Source: Methanobrevibacter sp. | GTDB lineage: Archaea; Methanobacteriota; Methanobacteria; Methanobacteriales; Methanobacteriaceae | Direction: 5' to 3' | Assembly (NCBI GenBank): GCA_009784145.1 | Contig: WRCI01000063.1 | Coordinates: forward strand, 1-8,470 | DNA: 8,470 nt | Shown: piece by piece, positions 1-6,940 of the stretch | How positions within the stretch are numbered: the stretch's first letter is position 1 | How the letters are laid out: every line of letters starts with the position of its first letter | Notes under the pieces: generated by a model | Told to the model about the DNA's origin: nothing | What the model saw: the letters and a program-made list of their open reading frames with translations, nothing else | Databases searched by the model: none | Translations under genes and position numbers: made by a program

Positions 1-104
1 ATCCACGTGTTACTGAGCCGTATGCCACGAATATAAATTCGTTCGACTTGCATGGCTTAATCGAACCCCAATAGCAGTAGCCTCTGCCAGGATCAAACAG
101 ATTT
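1..104 (-). rRNA. 16S ribosomal RNA, 5' end only (partial)
   Basis: Read on the minus strand this is the start of an archaeal small-subunit rRNA. It has the near-universal CTGTTTGATCCTGGCAGAGG at its 5' end (about 81-100), then CTACTGCTATTGGGGTTCGA, AAGCCATGCAAGTCGAACGA, and ACGGCTCAGTAACACGTGGA at the window edge. These are helix 1 to helix 6/7 landmarks, and the wording is like Methanobrevibacter 16S (from memory, not by alignment). The variable hairpin near 28-43 (ACGAATTTATATTCGT on the minus strand) is AT-rich. The exact mature 5' end is uncertain by a few bases (about 102-105). The remaining ~1370 nt, the anti-Shine-Dalgarno end, and any tRNA-Ala, 23S and 5S genes lie beyond the left edge. 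Confidence 0.97.
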
Positions 105-129
105 GACAGAAACAACCAATCATTAATAT

Positions 130-149
130 TAATTTAATTAATTAAATTA
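130..149. repeat. 20-bp perfect palindrome in 16S leader
   Basis: TAATTTAATTAATTAAATTA is a perfect palindrome 25-45 bases upstream of the mature 16S end. It is built only of A and T, so chance formation in such DNA is not negligible. In the pre-rRNA it could fold as a short AU hairpin close to the processing site. Confidence 0.5.
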
Positions 150-268
150 GAAATAAGATTGAGAAGTACACATAAAAAAATATAGACAGGATAATACACA
201 ATATGGACATTATATCATTCTTTAAGACATAACAACCAAATATCACCACATCTACCAAACCAACATCA

Positions 269-290
269 AACCTAACACAAAGATTAGGTT
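269..290 (-). other. Stem-loop in 16S leader
   Basis: AACCTAA (269-275) and TTAGGTT (284-290) form a perfect 7-bp stem with an 8-nt loop. It contains G-C pairs in a strongly AT-biased region, which makes it more believable than the all-AU palindromes nearby. It lies inside the inferred rRNA leader, so it is best read as leader RNA structure. No T-tract follows it on the minus strand, so it does not look like a terminator. Confidence 0.5.
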
Positions 291-380
291 CTCATAAAAG
301 CATGCAAAATATCATAAAACATATAATTCAAAATTTAAAAATTCGTATTTAAAATTTGATACATAATGATATGTATAAAC

Positions 381-421
381 ATGAAAATTTAGCCATATGT
401 GGAATTAAAATGGTTTTTCAT
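381..421 (-). other. Two-part stem-loop in 16S leader
   Basis: ATGAAAA (381-387) pairs with TTTTCAT (415-421). Inside it CCAT (393-396) can pair with ATGG (410-413), giving a long interrupted hairpin. It sits in the middle of the inferred leader. Its function is unknown, and it may belong to pre-16S folding. Confidence 0.4.
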
Positions 422-517
422 AGTCACGTGTCAATACACTTAAACTCGAACCAACGCCAAAACACATGGCACAACTAATACACAAAGCCACAACTAGTAC
501 AAAACCAATTAGAATTT

Positions 518-551
518 ATTGCAAAATATAATAAAAAATAATTATATTAAA
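518..551 (-). promoter_or_regulatory. Candidate rRNA operon promoter (box A + box B)
   Basis: On the minus strand TTTAATATA (551 down to 543) resembles an archaeal TATA box (box A). About 25 bases downstream lies TGCAAT (523 down to 518), close to the TGCAAGT-like box B described at start sites of methanogen stable-RNA genes. The spacing is right for TBP/TFB promoters and would start transcription near 521-522, just where base composition changes to the less AT-rich leader. Other TATA-like strings lie upstream (for example 583-592), so additional start sites are possible. Confidence 0.5.
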
Positions 552-780
552 TAATTATATTATATATTTTATTATTATATTAATATATAAAATTTATATA
601 GACATATTATATGATAAAATGAATATACTCTAACTATATTTAGTTATGTATAAATCTCTATAATATAATTTAAAAATATTGAAATACACTATATTATAAT
701 TATAATAACATACAGTATTAGTATACTATATAATTTTAAAAATAAATATAATTTTAAAAAAAATAAGAAATAAAAATAAT
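552..780. other. AT-only spacer between adhesin gene and rRNA promoter
   Basis: This DNA is almost entirely A and T with scattered G/C and has no open frame of note on either strand. On the minus strand it starts as the tail of the T-rich termination region of the adhesin gene and ends at the rRNA promoter. It contains several TATA-like strings (around 583-592 and 640-650, minus strand) that could act as extra rRNA promoters. Nothing in the sequence separates them. Confidence 0.5.
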
Positions 781-840
781 AAAAAAATAAAGAAAAAAAT
801 AAAAAAAAGAATTTAAGGATAAAATTTAGTGTTTATCCTT
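781..840 (-). terminator. Hairpin plus T-rich tract terminating the adhesin gene
   Basis: AAGGATAAA (815-823) and TTTATCCTT (832-840) form a perfect 9-bp stem with an 8-nt loop (824-831). One arm contains the last codons and the TAA stop (833-835) of the adhesin gene. On the minus strand the hairpin is followed directly by a long T-rich run (814 down to about 720, with runs of 7-8 T). This is a textbook intrinsic-type terminator, and archaeal RNA polymerase is known to stop on U-rich runs. Its position would stop read-through into the rRNA operon, which is transcribed in the same direction. Confidence 0.8.
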
Positions 841-3800
841 TTTTAATTGTAAATTTATTGTTGTTATATTTTTTCTCATAAGTCATTTTGTTGTAGTTTA
901 CTTGAGCAGTTTTTTTAATCTTTTTGTGTGTTGAATATTTAAAGAACTTAACATTCACTATTCGAGTTTTACCTCCAACAATAGCTTTAACATTAACAAT
1001 TTTTGAAAATGTTTTTTTGCCTATTTTATACCACACTTTAAGTTTTGTTTTTCCAGATTTATCTTTCCCAAGATTCTTAACAGTTATTTTATAGTTATTT
1101 CCTACTCTTTTCACCTTTGTGATTATCAAATCAACATTCTTTTTAGTAGCTCCACCAACATTACCAGTTCCACCAGTACTACCAGTTCCGCCAGTATTGC
1201 CAGATCCAACAGTGCTACCAGTTCCGCCAGTATTGCCTGACCCACCAGTATTACCAGTTCCAACGAAAATTAAACCTTTCCTCGCATCTTCTAAAGCTTT
1301 CAAACAAGCATCAATATCAGCTTGAGAATTAGCAGACTTATCATTAAGCATAGCTTTCGCAACATTTAAAGCAGTTTGGAATTTATCCCAACTTGCAGAA
1401 GTATATTTAGAACTATCTACAATACTAGATGAAACACTAATTTCAGAACTAATATCTCCATAATTATATGAAGTAACAGTGAAACTTACAGGTAAAGAAT
1501 AAGATGGCAAATAATTTGTAGTAGCCATATAATCAACATAATAGCTAGAAGATTGAGGATCTGATGTAGTAGGAGTATAAGTAAAGGTAACTCTTCCATT
1601 AGCATCAGTAGTACGAGTATCTTTCAAAATACCATTAACAAATAACCGTACATTACCAGTTACACCTTTACCATAAGCTGTTAAAGTAGCTGTTATCTGA
1701 ATAGGTTCACCAACATTAGCACCAGAAACAGTGTTAACTGCTAAATTAGTAGTACCTTGAGTAATAGCTACACTCAATTGACGTAAAAGAGTATTTCCAA
1801 AGTAAAATTGAAGATAATAACCAGAACCTAAGGTAGTTGTTGGTATTGTATAATTATATTGATTTTTATAGTTATAATTAGTATTTAACAATATACTATC
1901 CGTAGTATACCTTATATTGATATTATATACAGTAGTAGGTAAATTAGCACGATTATCAGTTCCAGTACCATTACGTGCCAATGTAGATATAACAATTGCA
2001 GTCTCACTTACACCATAATTTGCCTTATAACCACTAATTGATAAATAATAAAATGAACCAATACTCGCTACATAATTAGTAACATTATTTTTTAATGTAT
2101 TAATATATGTTGTATCACTAATATTAGTAATAACCCAGAAATAAAAGTTATCATTTAAATAACAAGTACCAGAGCTACGGTAAATAGGAGAACTACCAGT
2201 ATTGTTAAAGAACACAGAATAAGTAACATTCAAAATACCAGCAGTAGTGTGGATTGCCCCACCATAAGTGGCTGAATTGTTCATAAAAGTACAACCAGTT
2301 AAATTAGCATTACCCCCATTGTTGATTGCACCACCATTACTAGCTGTATTATTTGTAAAGGTACAATTAGTTAAACTAGCATTACCCCCATTGTAGATTG
2401 CGCCACCATTACTAGCCGTATTATTTGTAAAAGTACAATTAGTAATAGTTAAACTATGACGCATATTATTGTAGATTACTCCACCAGTACCAGATAGAAT
2501 ACTATTATTTGTAAAATTACAATTAGTAATAGTTAAATTACCATAATTTTCGATTACACCACCATAAGAAGTGGCTGTGTTGTTTCTAAAAGTACAATTA
2601 GTTAAATCTATGGTGCCACTATTAAATATTGCACCACCAGCAAAAGCATTTCCTCGAGTAACTGTTAAACCTATAAGTGTTAATTTATAACCTGCAATTA
2701 CATTGAATATGCTTCCTAAACGATTTTGACCATCAATTATCACATTACTAGCAGAACCATTTCCACGAATAGTGACATTTTTATTAATAGTTATATTCCA
2801 GTTATTGGTTCCATTGTAAGTTCCAGGGTTTAAATAAATAGTATCTCCATTAAAAACTTTAGATAACGCATCTTTAATGCTACTAGTTGTATTAGAAATA
2901 TAATAATTATTACCTGTAGTATTTATAGTTCCCATGATTGGACTACCTGGTAAATTATTTAATATAAAATTACAATTACTTACATTAAAAGTACCAGACC
3001 AACGATAAATTGCACTCTCATTCTGACTAGCTAGATACTCATTAGCACCAACAATAGCATAATTAAGAGCCACGTTATTTGTAAAATTACAACGATTTAC
3101 ATTAACAACCCCTGCACTCATCATATAAATTGCTGCACCACCATCATCAAAACGACTCACTGCATTACTGTTAAAAATACTATCACTAACATTTAAATTA
3201 CCTGCATTATTCCAGATTGCACCACCACCTCTAACATAATAAGCATAACCTGTAAAACTCATACCCCAAAAAGAGCCAGTTGCACTGTTGGATGTAAAGT
3301 TACAGTTGTTAATAGTTAAATTACCTGCATTATAGATTGCACCGCCACCATTTGCATAGGACATGCCAGAACTTCCAACATTTGGATTTTGCACCCTATT
3401 ATTAGTAAAATTGCAACCAGTTAAACTAGCACGACCGCCTGAATTGACAGAGATTGCACCACCAGATGAATCATATGCATATCCATTTCTTATGGTTACA
3501 TTTATAAGTGTTAAACTACCACTGCTAGTTACAGTAAATGCTCTACCATGGCTATTTAAGTCCAGTATTGCTCTTTGTGATGGAACAGCACTCCGTATCG
3601 TTACATTTTTATTAATAGTTATATTAACATTACTAGAGTTTAGGTTAAAATACCCTGGACTACTAGGGTTTGTTAAAAGTACAACATCGCCCGATGCAAC
3701 ACCACTGCCTTCTATAGTTGATTTAAAATTTGTTGCTGAGTTAATAGCTACATCTTTTGCAGCAACAGAACTCATTATCATAAACAACGAGAAGACTAAT

Positions 3801-3841
3801 AAAAACAAAAGTAACATTCTTCTTTGATTTTTATAAATCAT
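833..3841 (-). CDS. Secreted adhesin-like protein (beta-helix, Ig-like, FIVAR, CARDB-like)
   Basis: This is a 1002-residue surface protein of the adhesin-like class expanded in Methanobrevibacter. The visible order is: a signal peptide (basic MIYKNQRR, hydrophobic 9-27, likely cut after VAA at 28); a first parallel beta-helix block (about 30-300) and a second (about 318-560) made of rungs such as GGAIYN and CTFTNNTA; a spacer (561-695); an Ig-like beta domain (about 697-790); a FIVAR-type three-helix module (about 798-858); a Gly/Thr/Ser linker (860-898); and a Lys-rich CARDB-like domain (902-1002). Each rung places a Cys before the N-F/T-T-N-N turn (C143, C180, C251, C290, C416, C441, C469, C493, C517), which suggests a cysteine ladder. 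N-X-S/T sequons are very frequent, so heavy N-glycosylation is likely. There is no C-terminal membrane helix, so attachment may rely on the basic C-terminus binding the wall, or the protein may be released. A role in adhesion to host, bacteria or protists is inferred from the family. The start is supported by an upstream purine-rich RBS and the signal peptide. Confidence 0.9.
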   Translation of the reverse strand: MIYKNQRRMLLLFLLVFSLFMIMSSVAAKDVAINSATNFKSTIEGSGVASGDVVLLTNPSSPGYFNLNSSNVNITINKNVTIRSAVPSQRAILDLNSHGRAFTVTSSGSLTLINVTIRNGYAYDSSGGAISVNSGGRASLTGCNFTNNRVQNPNVGSSGMSYANGGGAIYNAGNLTINNCNFTSNSATGSFWGMSFTGYAYYVRGGGAIWNNAGNLNVSDSIFNSNAVSRFDDGGAAIYMMSAGVVNVNRCNFTNNVALNYAIVGANEYLASQNESAIYRWSGTFNVSNCNFILNNLPGSPIMGTINTTGNNYYISNTTSSIKDALSKVFNGDTIYLNPGTYNGTNNWNITINKNVTIRGNGSASNVIIDGQNRLGSIFNVIAGYKLTLIGLTVTRGNAFAGGAIFNSGTIDLTNCTFRNNTATSYGGVIENYGNLTITNCNFTNNSILSGTGGVIYNNMRHSLTITNCTFTNNTASNGGAIYNGGNASLTNCTFTNNTASNGGAINNGGNANLTGCTFMNNSATYGGAIHTTAGILNVTYSVFFNNTGSSPIYRSSGTCYLNDNFYFWVITNISDTTYINTLKNNVTNYVASIGSFYYLSISGYKANYGVSETAIVISTLARNGTGTDNRANLPTTVYNINIRYTTDSILLNTNYNYKNQYNYTIPTTTLGSGYYLQFYFGNTLLRQLSVAITQGTTNLAVNTVSGANVGEPIQITATLTAYGKGVTGNVRLFVNGILKDTRTTDANGRVTFTYTPTTSDPQSSSYYVDYMATTNYLPSYSLPVSFTVTSYNYGDISSEISVSSSIVDSSKYTSASWDKFQTALNVAKAMLNDKSANSQADIDACLKALEDARKGLIFVGTGNTGGSGNTGGTGSTVGSGNTGGTGSTGGTGNVGGATKKNVDLIITKVKRVGNNYKITVKNLGKDKSGKTKLKVWYKIGKKTFSKIVNVKAIVGGKTRIVNVKFFKYSTHKKIKKTAQVNYNKMTYEKKYNNNKFTIKKG
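1148..1264 (-). repeat. Gly/Thr/Ser linker-coding repeats in adhesin gene
   Basis: The stretch codes for residues 860-898, built from repeated GNTGG, GTGST and GSGNTGG words. At the DNA level short units such as CCACCAGTATTACCAGTTCC recur. It forms a flexible spacer between the FIVAR module and the C-terminal basic domain. Such short-period coding repeats can change copy number in frame, which would alter linker length. Confidence 0.7.
2294..2437 (-). repeat. Tandem 72-bp coding duplication (two beta-helix rungs)
   Basis: Positions 2366-2437 and 2294-2365 code for adjacent 24-residue rungs, residues 469-492 and 493-516. Both begin CTFTNNTASNGGAI. I count about 7 differences in 72 bases, so this is a fairly recent duplication compared with the other, much more diverged rungs. 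A third, looser copy follows (CTFMNNSATYGGAI, residues 517-530). Confidence 0.8.
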
Positions 3842-3851
3842 ATATTTTTAT

Positions 3852-3857
3852 CCCCCT
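3852..3857 (-). promoter_or_regulatory. Ribosome binding site of adhesin gene
   Basis: On the minus strand a purine run, AAGGGGGA, ends 10 nt before the ATG at 3841. It is an imperfect but G-rich match to the archaeal GGAGGTGAT consensus and supports the chosen start. A TATA-like TTTAATTATA (3862-3871) sits too close to leave the RBS in the transcript, so the real promoter is probably further upstream. I could not place it with confidence. Confidence 0.5.
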
Positions 3858-3972
3858 TTTTTATAATTAAATACTAAATTATTCAGGATTTAGGATGAAA
3901 AATGTGTACATACGATTTAATCAATGAAAATCATAAAATAAAATAAAAAATACATAGTAAAAAAAAGTCTTA

Positions 3973-4015
3973 TTTATTGAGTAAAAACAAAAAAACAAAA
4001 AATTTATTCAATAAA
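3973..4015. repeat. Inverted repeat upstream of adhesin gene
   Basis: TTTATTGAGTAAA (3973-3985) and TTTATTCAATAAA (4003-4015) pair over 12 of 13 positions, and the thirteenth is a G-T wobble on the plus strand. The loop is 17 bases of nearly pure A/C. It lies about 130-175 bases before the adhesin start, so it could be an operator or a hairpin in a long 5' leader. Chance is possible in this composition. Confidence 0.4.
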
Positions 4016-4061
4016 AAAAGCACTTATCTTATTTTACAATGACAATTTTATATGAATATAA

Positions 4062-4085
4062 TTCTAAAAAAAATCCATTTTAGAA
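4062..4085. repeat. Perfect 8-bp hairpin in intergenic region
   Basis: TTCTAAAA (4062-4069) and TTTTAGAA (4078-4085) flank an 8-nt loop (4070-4077). Read on the minus strand the loop and distal arm contain a run of eight T, so it could end a minus-strand transcript. No firm gene precedes it. Confidence 0.4.
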
Positions 4086-4136
4086 CTACTGATTAAATAA
4101 TAATTAGATATAATAATTTACCCAACAAGCCATGTT

Positions 4137-4196
4137 TTATAAACAACCACCTGAACAATTTTCATTAAAAATTCTATATTTTCCAATTTTGTTCAT
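4137..4196 (-). CDS. Doubtful 19-codon ORF, Cys-containing C-terminus
   Basis: A minus-strand ATG at 4196 opens a frame reading MNKIGKYRIFNENCSGGCL, with TAA at 4137-4139. It lies in a patch with more G and C than the surrounding spacer, and a hairpin with T8 lies about 50 bases downstream at 4062-4085. Against it: no recognisable RBS precedes the ATG, the length is well within chance, and a 26-codon frame exists on the opposite strand. I do not recognise a family. It is listed only because the CSGGC tail and its position are mildly suggestive of a small peptide gene or of the remnant of an older gene. Confidence 0.12.
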   Translation of the reverse strand: MNKIGKYRIFNENCSGGCL

Positions 4197-4429
4197 TGAA
4201 TTAATATTATAACATTAAATTATAATAATAATACTAATAAACCAATAAACAAATAAATATTATTATTTATTTATATATATACTTTGCTAAAAATCAATAA
4301 TAGCTAAAACAACTCAAAATAAGTTAAAAAAATAGTGTATATCCACATTCCCTCAAATTCATCGTTTAAATTAAAATTTAAAGAGAAAAAAAATTTAGCC
4401 AACTTTTAAAACCAAAAATAACCTTATTA

Positions 4430-4493
4430 TCAATAGAAAAAAAATAATTAATTTATGATTAATCAATAGAAAAGATAATTAATTTATGATTAA
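4430..4493. repeat. Tandem direct repeat, about 32 bp
   Basis: TCAATAG, then an A-rich stretch, then AATTAATTTATGATTAA occurs at 4430-4462 (33 bases) and again at 4463-4493 (31 bases). The copies differ only in the A-rich middle. A third partial copy, AATTAATCTATGATTA, follows at 4497-4512. It lies about 170-250 bases upstream of the CDGSH gene. It may be replication slippage, or repeated regulator sites on the path to that promoter. Confidence 0.65.
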
Positions 4494-4630
4494 ATTAATT
4501 AATCTATGATTATAAAATTATTATAATAATAAATTATCTATTATTAATATTATATTCAAATATATTCAAAAAATTATATTATATTATTAAATAATAATAT
4601 TATATATTAAATAAATTAAATAAAATTATG

Positions 4631-4661
4631 AAATATAATATAAACATTGTATCAAAATATA
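4631..4661 (+). promoter_or_regulatory. Candidate promoter of CDGSH gene
   Basis: AAATATAATATAAA (4631-4644) is TATA-like and would place a start near 4661-4665, about 15-20 bases ahead of the ATG. A second TATA-like AAAATATAC (4654-4662) would give a leaderless transcript. The RBS is weak (GTTGATT at 4672-4678, resembling GGTGAT). The DNA here is so AT-rich that the choice is uncertain. Confidence 0.3.
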
Positions 4662-4680
4662 CTTAATAAAAGTTGATTAA

Positions 4681-5385
4681 ATGAAAATCAAAATAACAAA
4701 AAACGGACCATATATAGTCACTGGGAATATTCCACTACACAAAGAAACAATGGTTTGTGATGAAGAAGAAAATCCTATAAAATTTGAAAATAAAGAAAAT
4801 ATAGATGCTAATAAAACTTATACCCTTTGTAGATGTGGGCAAAGTAAAAACAAACCATTTTGTGATGGTTCACATATTGATGCTAACTTTGATGGAACTG
4901 AATTAGCTAGTAAAAAAATCTATGAAGAAAGCTTAACTAGCTTTGAAACTAATAAACTAAAATTAGATGATGCAATTGAACTATGTGATCATTCTCGTTT
5001 TTGTAGGCATGGAGATGGAATTCGAACCCTTATGGAAAAAGGTGACAATGAATCAATAGCTCTTGCAAAAGAAGAAGCAGCTAACTGCCCATCAGGAAGA
5101 CTTCTTTTATGGGATAAGGAAACTGGAGAATCTACAGAAAGAAACTATGATAAAGAAATAGTAATCCTTTATGATGAAGGAAAAAACTGTGAAGGTCCAA
5201 TTTGGGTTAAAGGTGGCATATTAATAGAAAGTGAAGATGGAGAATCTTACGAAGAAAGAAACAGAGTAACTTTGTGCCAGTGTGGAAAATCAAAACATAA
5301 GCCATTTTGTGATGGTAATCATTGGATAAGTCCTAAAGAAATAGCTAAATTTAGAAAAAAATGGAATTTAAAAAGTTTAGATTAA
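4681..5385 (+). CDS. Two-CDGSH iron-sulfur protein with central cysteine domain
   Basis: This 234-residue protein has two CDGSH-type motifs, each built to hold a [2Fe-2S] cluster with three Cys and one His: C50-R-C52, then KPFC61-DGSH65, and C199-Q-C201, then KPFC210-DGNH214. The second has Asn where Ser or Thr is usual. Between them, residues 92-148 carry C102, C108 and C126 in the wording LCDHSRFC and ANCPSGRLLLWD. This resembles the divergent Fe-S (Fer4_19-like) middle domain found in bacterial and archaeal CDGSH proteins of the same length and order. The N-terminus MKIKITKNGPY also fits that family, so the ATG at 4681 is secure. It is probably a cytoplasmic redox or Fe-S carrier, with no signal peptide and an acidic overall composition. 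The physiological partner is unknown. It is transcribed alone, divergent from the adhesin gene and more than 500 bases from mer. Confidence 0.9.
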   Translation: MKIKITKNGPYIVTGNIPLHKETMVCDEEENPIKFENKENIDANKTYTLCRCGQSKNKPFCDGSHIDANFDGTELASKKIYEESLTSFETNKLKLDDAIELCDHSRFCRHGDGIRTLMEKGDNESIALAKEEAANCPSGRLLLWDKETGESTERNYDKEIVILYDEGKNCEGPIWVKGGILIESEDGESYEERNRVTLCQCGKSKHKPFCDGNHWISPKEIAKFRKKWNLKSLD

Positions 5386-5411
5386 ATTAATCTTAATCAA
5401 TAATAATTTAA

Positions 5412-5427
5412 GTTGATTTTAATCAAC
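5412..5427 (+). terminator. Possible terminator hairpin after CDGSH gene
   Basis: GTTGATT (5412-5418) and AATCAAC (5421-5427) form an inverted repeat around TT, 27 bases after the stop. An overlapping alternative pairs AATCAA (5396-5401 area) with TTGATT (5413-5418). No long T-run follows, only mixed A/T with short T runs (TTTT at 5458-5461), so it is weaker than the terminators of mer and the adhesin gene. Confidence 0.4.
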
Positions 5428-5510
5428 ATTAATTCTATATTAAATTATTAAAATATATTTTATATTATATCAACTTTTACTAATTATTTATAATATAAGT
5501 TTTGTGTATA

Positions 5511-5563
5511 ATAATTTTATATTATTTATAATAATTTTATATTATTTATAATAATTTTATATA
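5511..5563. repeat. 20-bp tandem repeat, about 2.5 copies
   Basis: ATAATTTTATATTATTTATA occurs at 5511-5530 and is repeated exactly at 5531-5550. The first half is repeated again at 5551-5560, after which it fades. The core TAATTTTAT (5512, 5532, 5552) is the same word that recurs every 20 bases in the longer array after mer. Confidence 0.85.
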
Positions 5564-5873
5564 ATAATATTTAAAAGTATAAATTTTATATAATTATAAG
5601 AATATTATTATAATTTTATATTAAAATATAGTTTTATTATCAACCTATAATAATTTCTTATATTATTCTATTTTAACTAATTTTGTGTAATATCTTATCA
5701 TTTTTAAATTATATCCTATTTTACTTATATTTTTAAAATAAAACACTTAAAAAATTAACAAAAAAAGAAGATAATAACATTCAAAAAAAATAGTGATAAT
5801 GATAAATATACTAATGATAATTATTAGATATATTCATTATTTAAAGTTTTCTATTATAATCAAATAAAAAATA

Positions 5874-5889
5874 CTTTATATATATAAAG
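5874..5889 (+). promoter_or_regulatory. mer: mer promoter TATA element
   Basis: CTTTATATATATAAAG is a 16-bp palindrome holding a strong archaeal TATA box (TTTATATA), preceded by an A-rich BRE-like stretch (CAAATAAAAAATA). Initiation about 24-27 bases from the TATA centre would fall near 5900-5905, giving a very short leader that still contains, or nearly contains, the RBS. This fits a strongly expressed core methanogenesis gene. Confidence 0.6.
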
Positions 5890-5904
5890 ACTTAAAAATT
5901 AATT

Positions 5905-5910
5905 GGTGAT
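5905..5910 (+). promoter_or_regulatory. mer: mer ribosome binding site
   Basis: GGTGAT, a perfect match to the archaeal Shine-Dalgarno core, ends 5 bases before the ATG at 5916. It fixes the start of mer. Confidence 0.85.
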
Positions 5911-5912
5911 AA

Positions 5913-6920
<1,008 letters not shown>

Positions 6921-6940
6921 AAATATATTTTTAAATTATA

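Larger units (their letters stand above)
105..521 (-). other. 16S rRNA leader (pre-rRNA 5' external spacer)
   Basis: This stretch lies between the mature 16S 5' end and a candidate promoter, and holds no credible ORF. It is less AT-extreme than the DNA beyond it, especially at 421-510, as expected of a transcribed structured leader. Potential stems include AACCTAA (269-275) with TTAGGTT (284-290); ATGAAAA (381-387) with TTTTCAT (415-421), enclosing CCAT/ATGG (393-396/410-413); an 11-of-12-bp stem at 329-360; GTGT/ACAC (428-431/436-439); and the 20-bp palindrome at 130-149. In archaea the sequences flanking 16S pair to form a bulge-helix-bulge processing stem. The partner strand lies downstream of 16S, outside the window, so that stem cannot be tested here. 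The extent depends on the inferred transcription start near 521. Confidence 0.55.
3842..4680. other. Divergent AT-rich intergenic region
   Basis: These 839 bases separate the divergent adhesin and CDGSH genes, so they must hold both promoters. Seen here are an imperfect inverted repeat (3973-4015), a perfect 8-bp hairpin (4062-4085), a local patch of higher GC (about 4120-4160), a direct repeat (4430-4493), and long runs of mixed A and T. No convincing gene was found on either strand. One 19-codon and one 26-codon frame overlap in the GC-richer patch and are treated separately. Confidence 0.6.

Noticed and set aside
439..470. tRNA-like T-arm on the minus strand (GGTTCGAGT)
   Set aside because: The TTCGAGT loop is suggestive, but the arm needs two wobble pairs and a mismatch. 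No complementary acceptor stem, A-box or anticodon arm is found at the right distances.
1119..1325. Plus-strand open frame rich in Pro and Val
   Set aside because: It lies antisense to the Gly/Thr linker of the adhesin gene. The Pro-Val pattern is the mirror of the Gly/Thr codon repeats, and it has no RBS.
3363..3827. Plus-strand 154-codon open frame
   Set aside because: It is antisense to the signal peptide and first beta-helix of the adhesin gene. No RBS or family likeness was seen, and the opposite strand is clearly coding.
4132..4212. Plus-strand 26-codon frame (begins MFYKQPPEQFSLKILYFPIL)
   Set aside because: No RBS, no promoter of proper spacing and no recognisable family. It overlaps another tiny frame on the other strand, so at least one of them is chance.
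3842..4680. Insertion sequence or mobile element
   Set aside because: There are no terminal inverted repeats with a transposase between them, no target duplication and no ORF of transposase size. The repeats seen are short and local.
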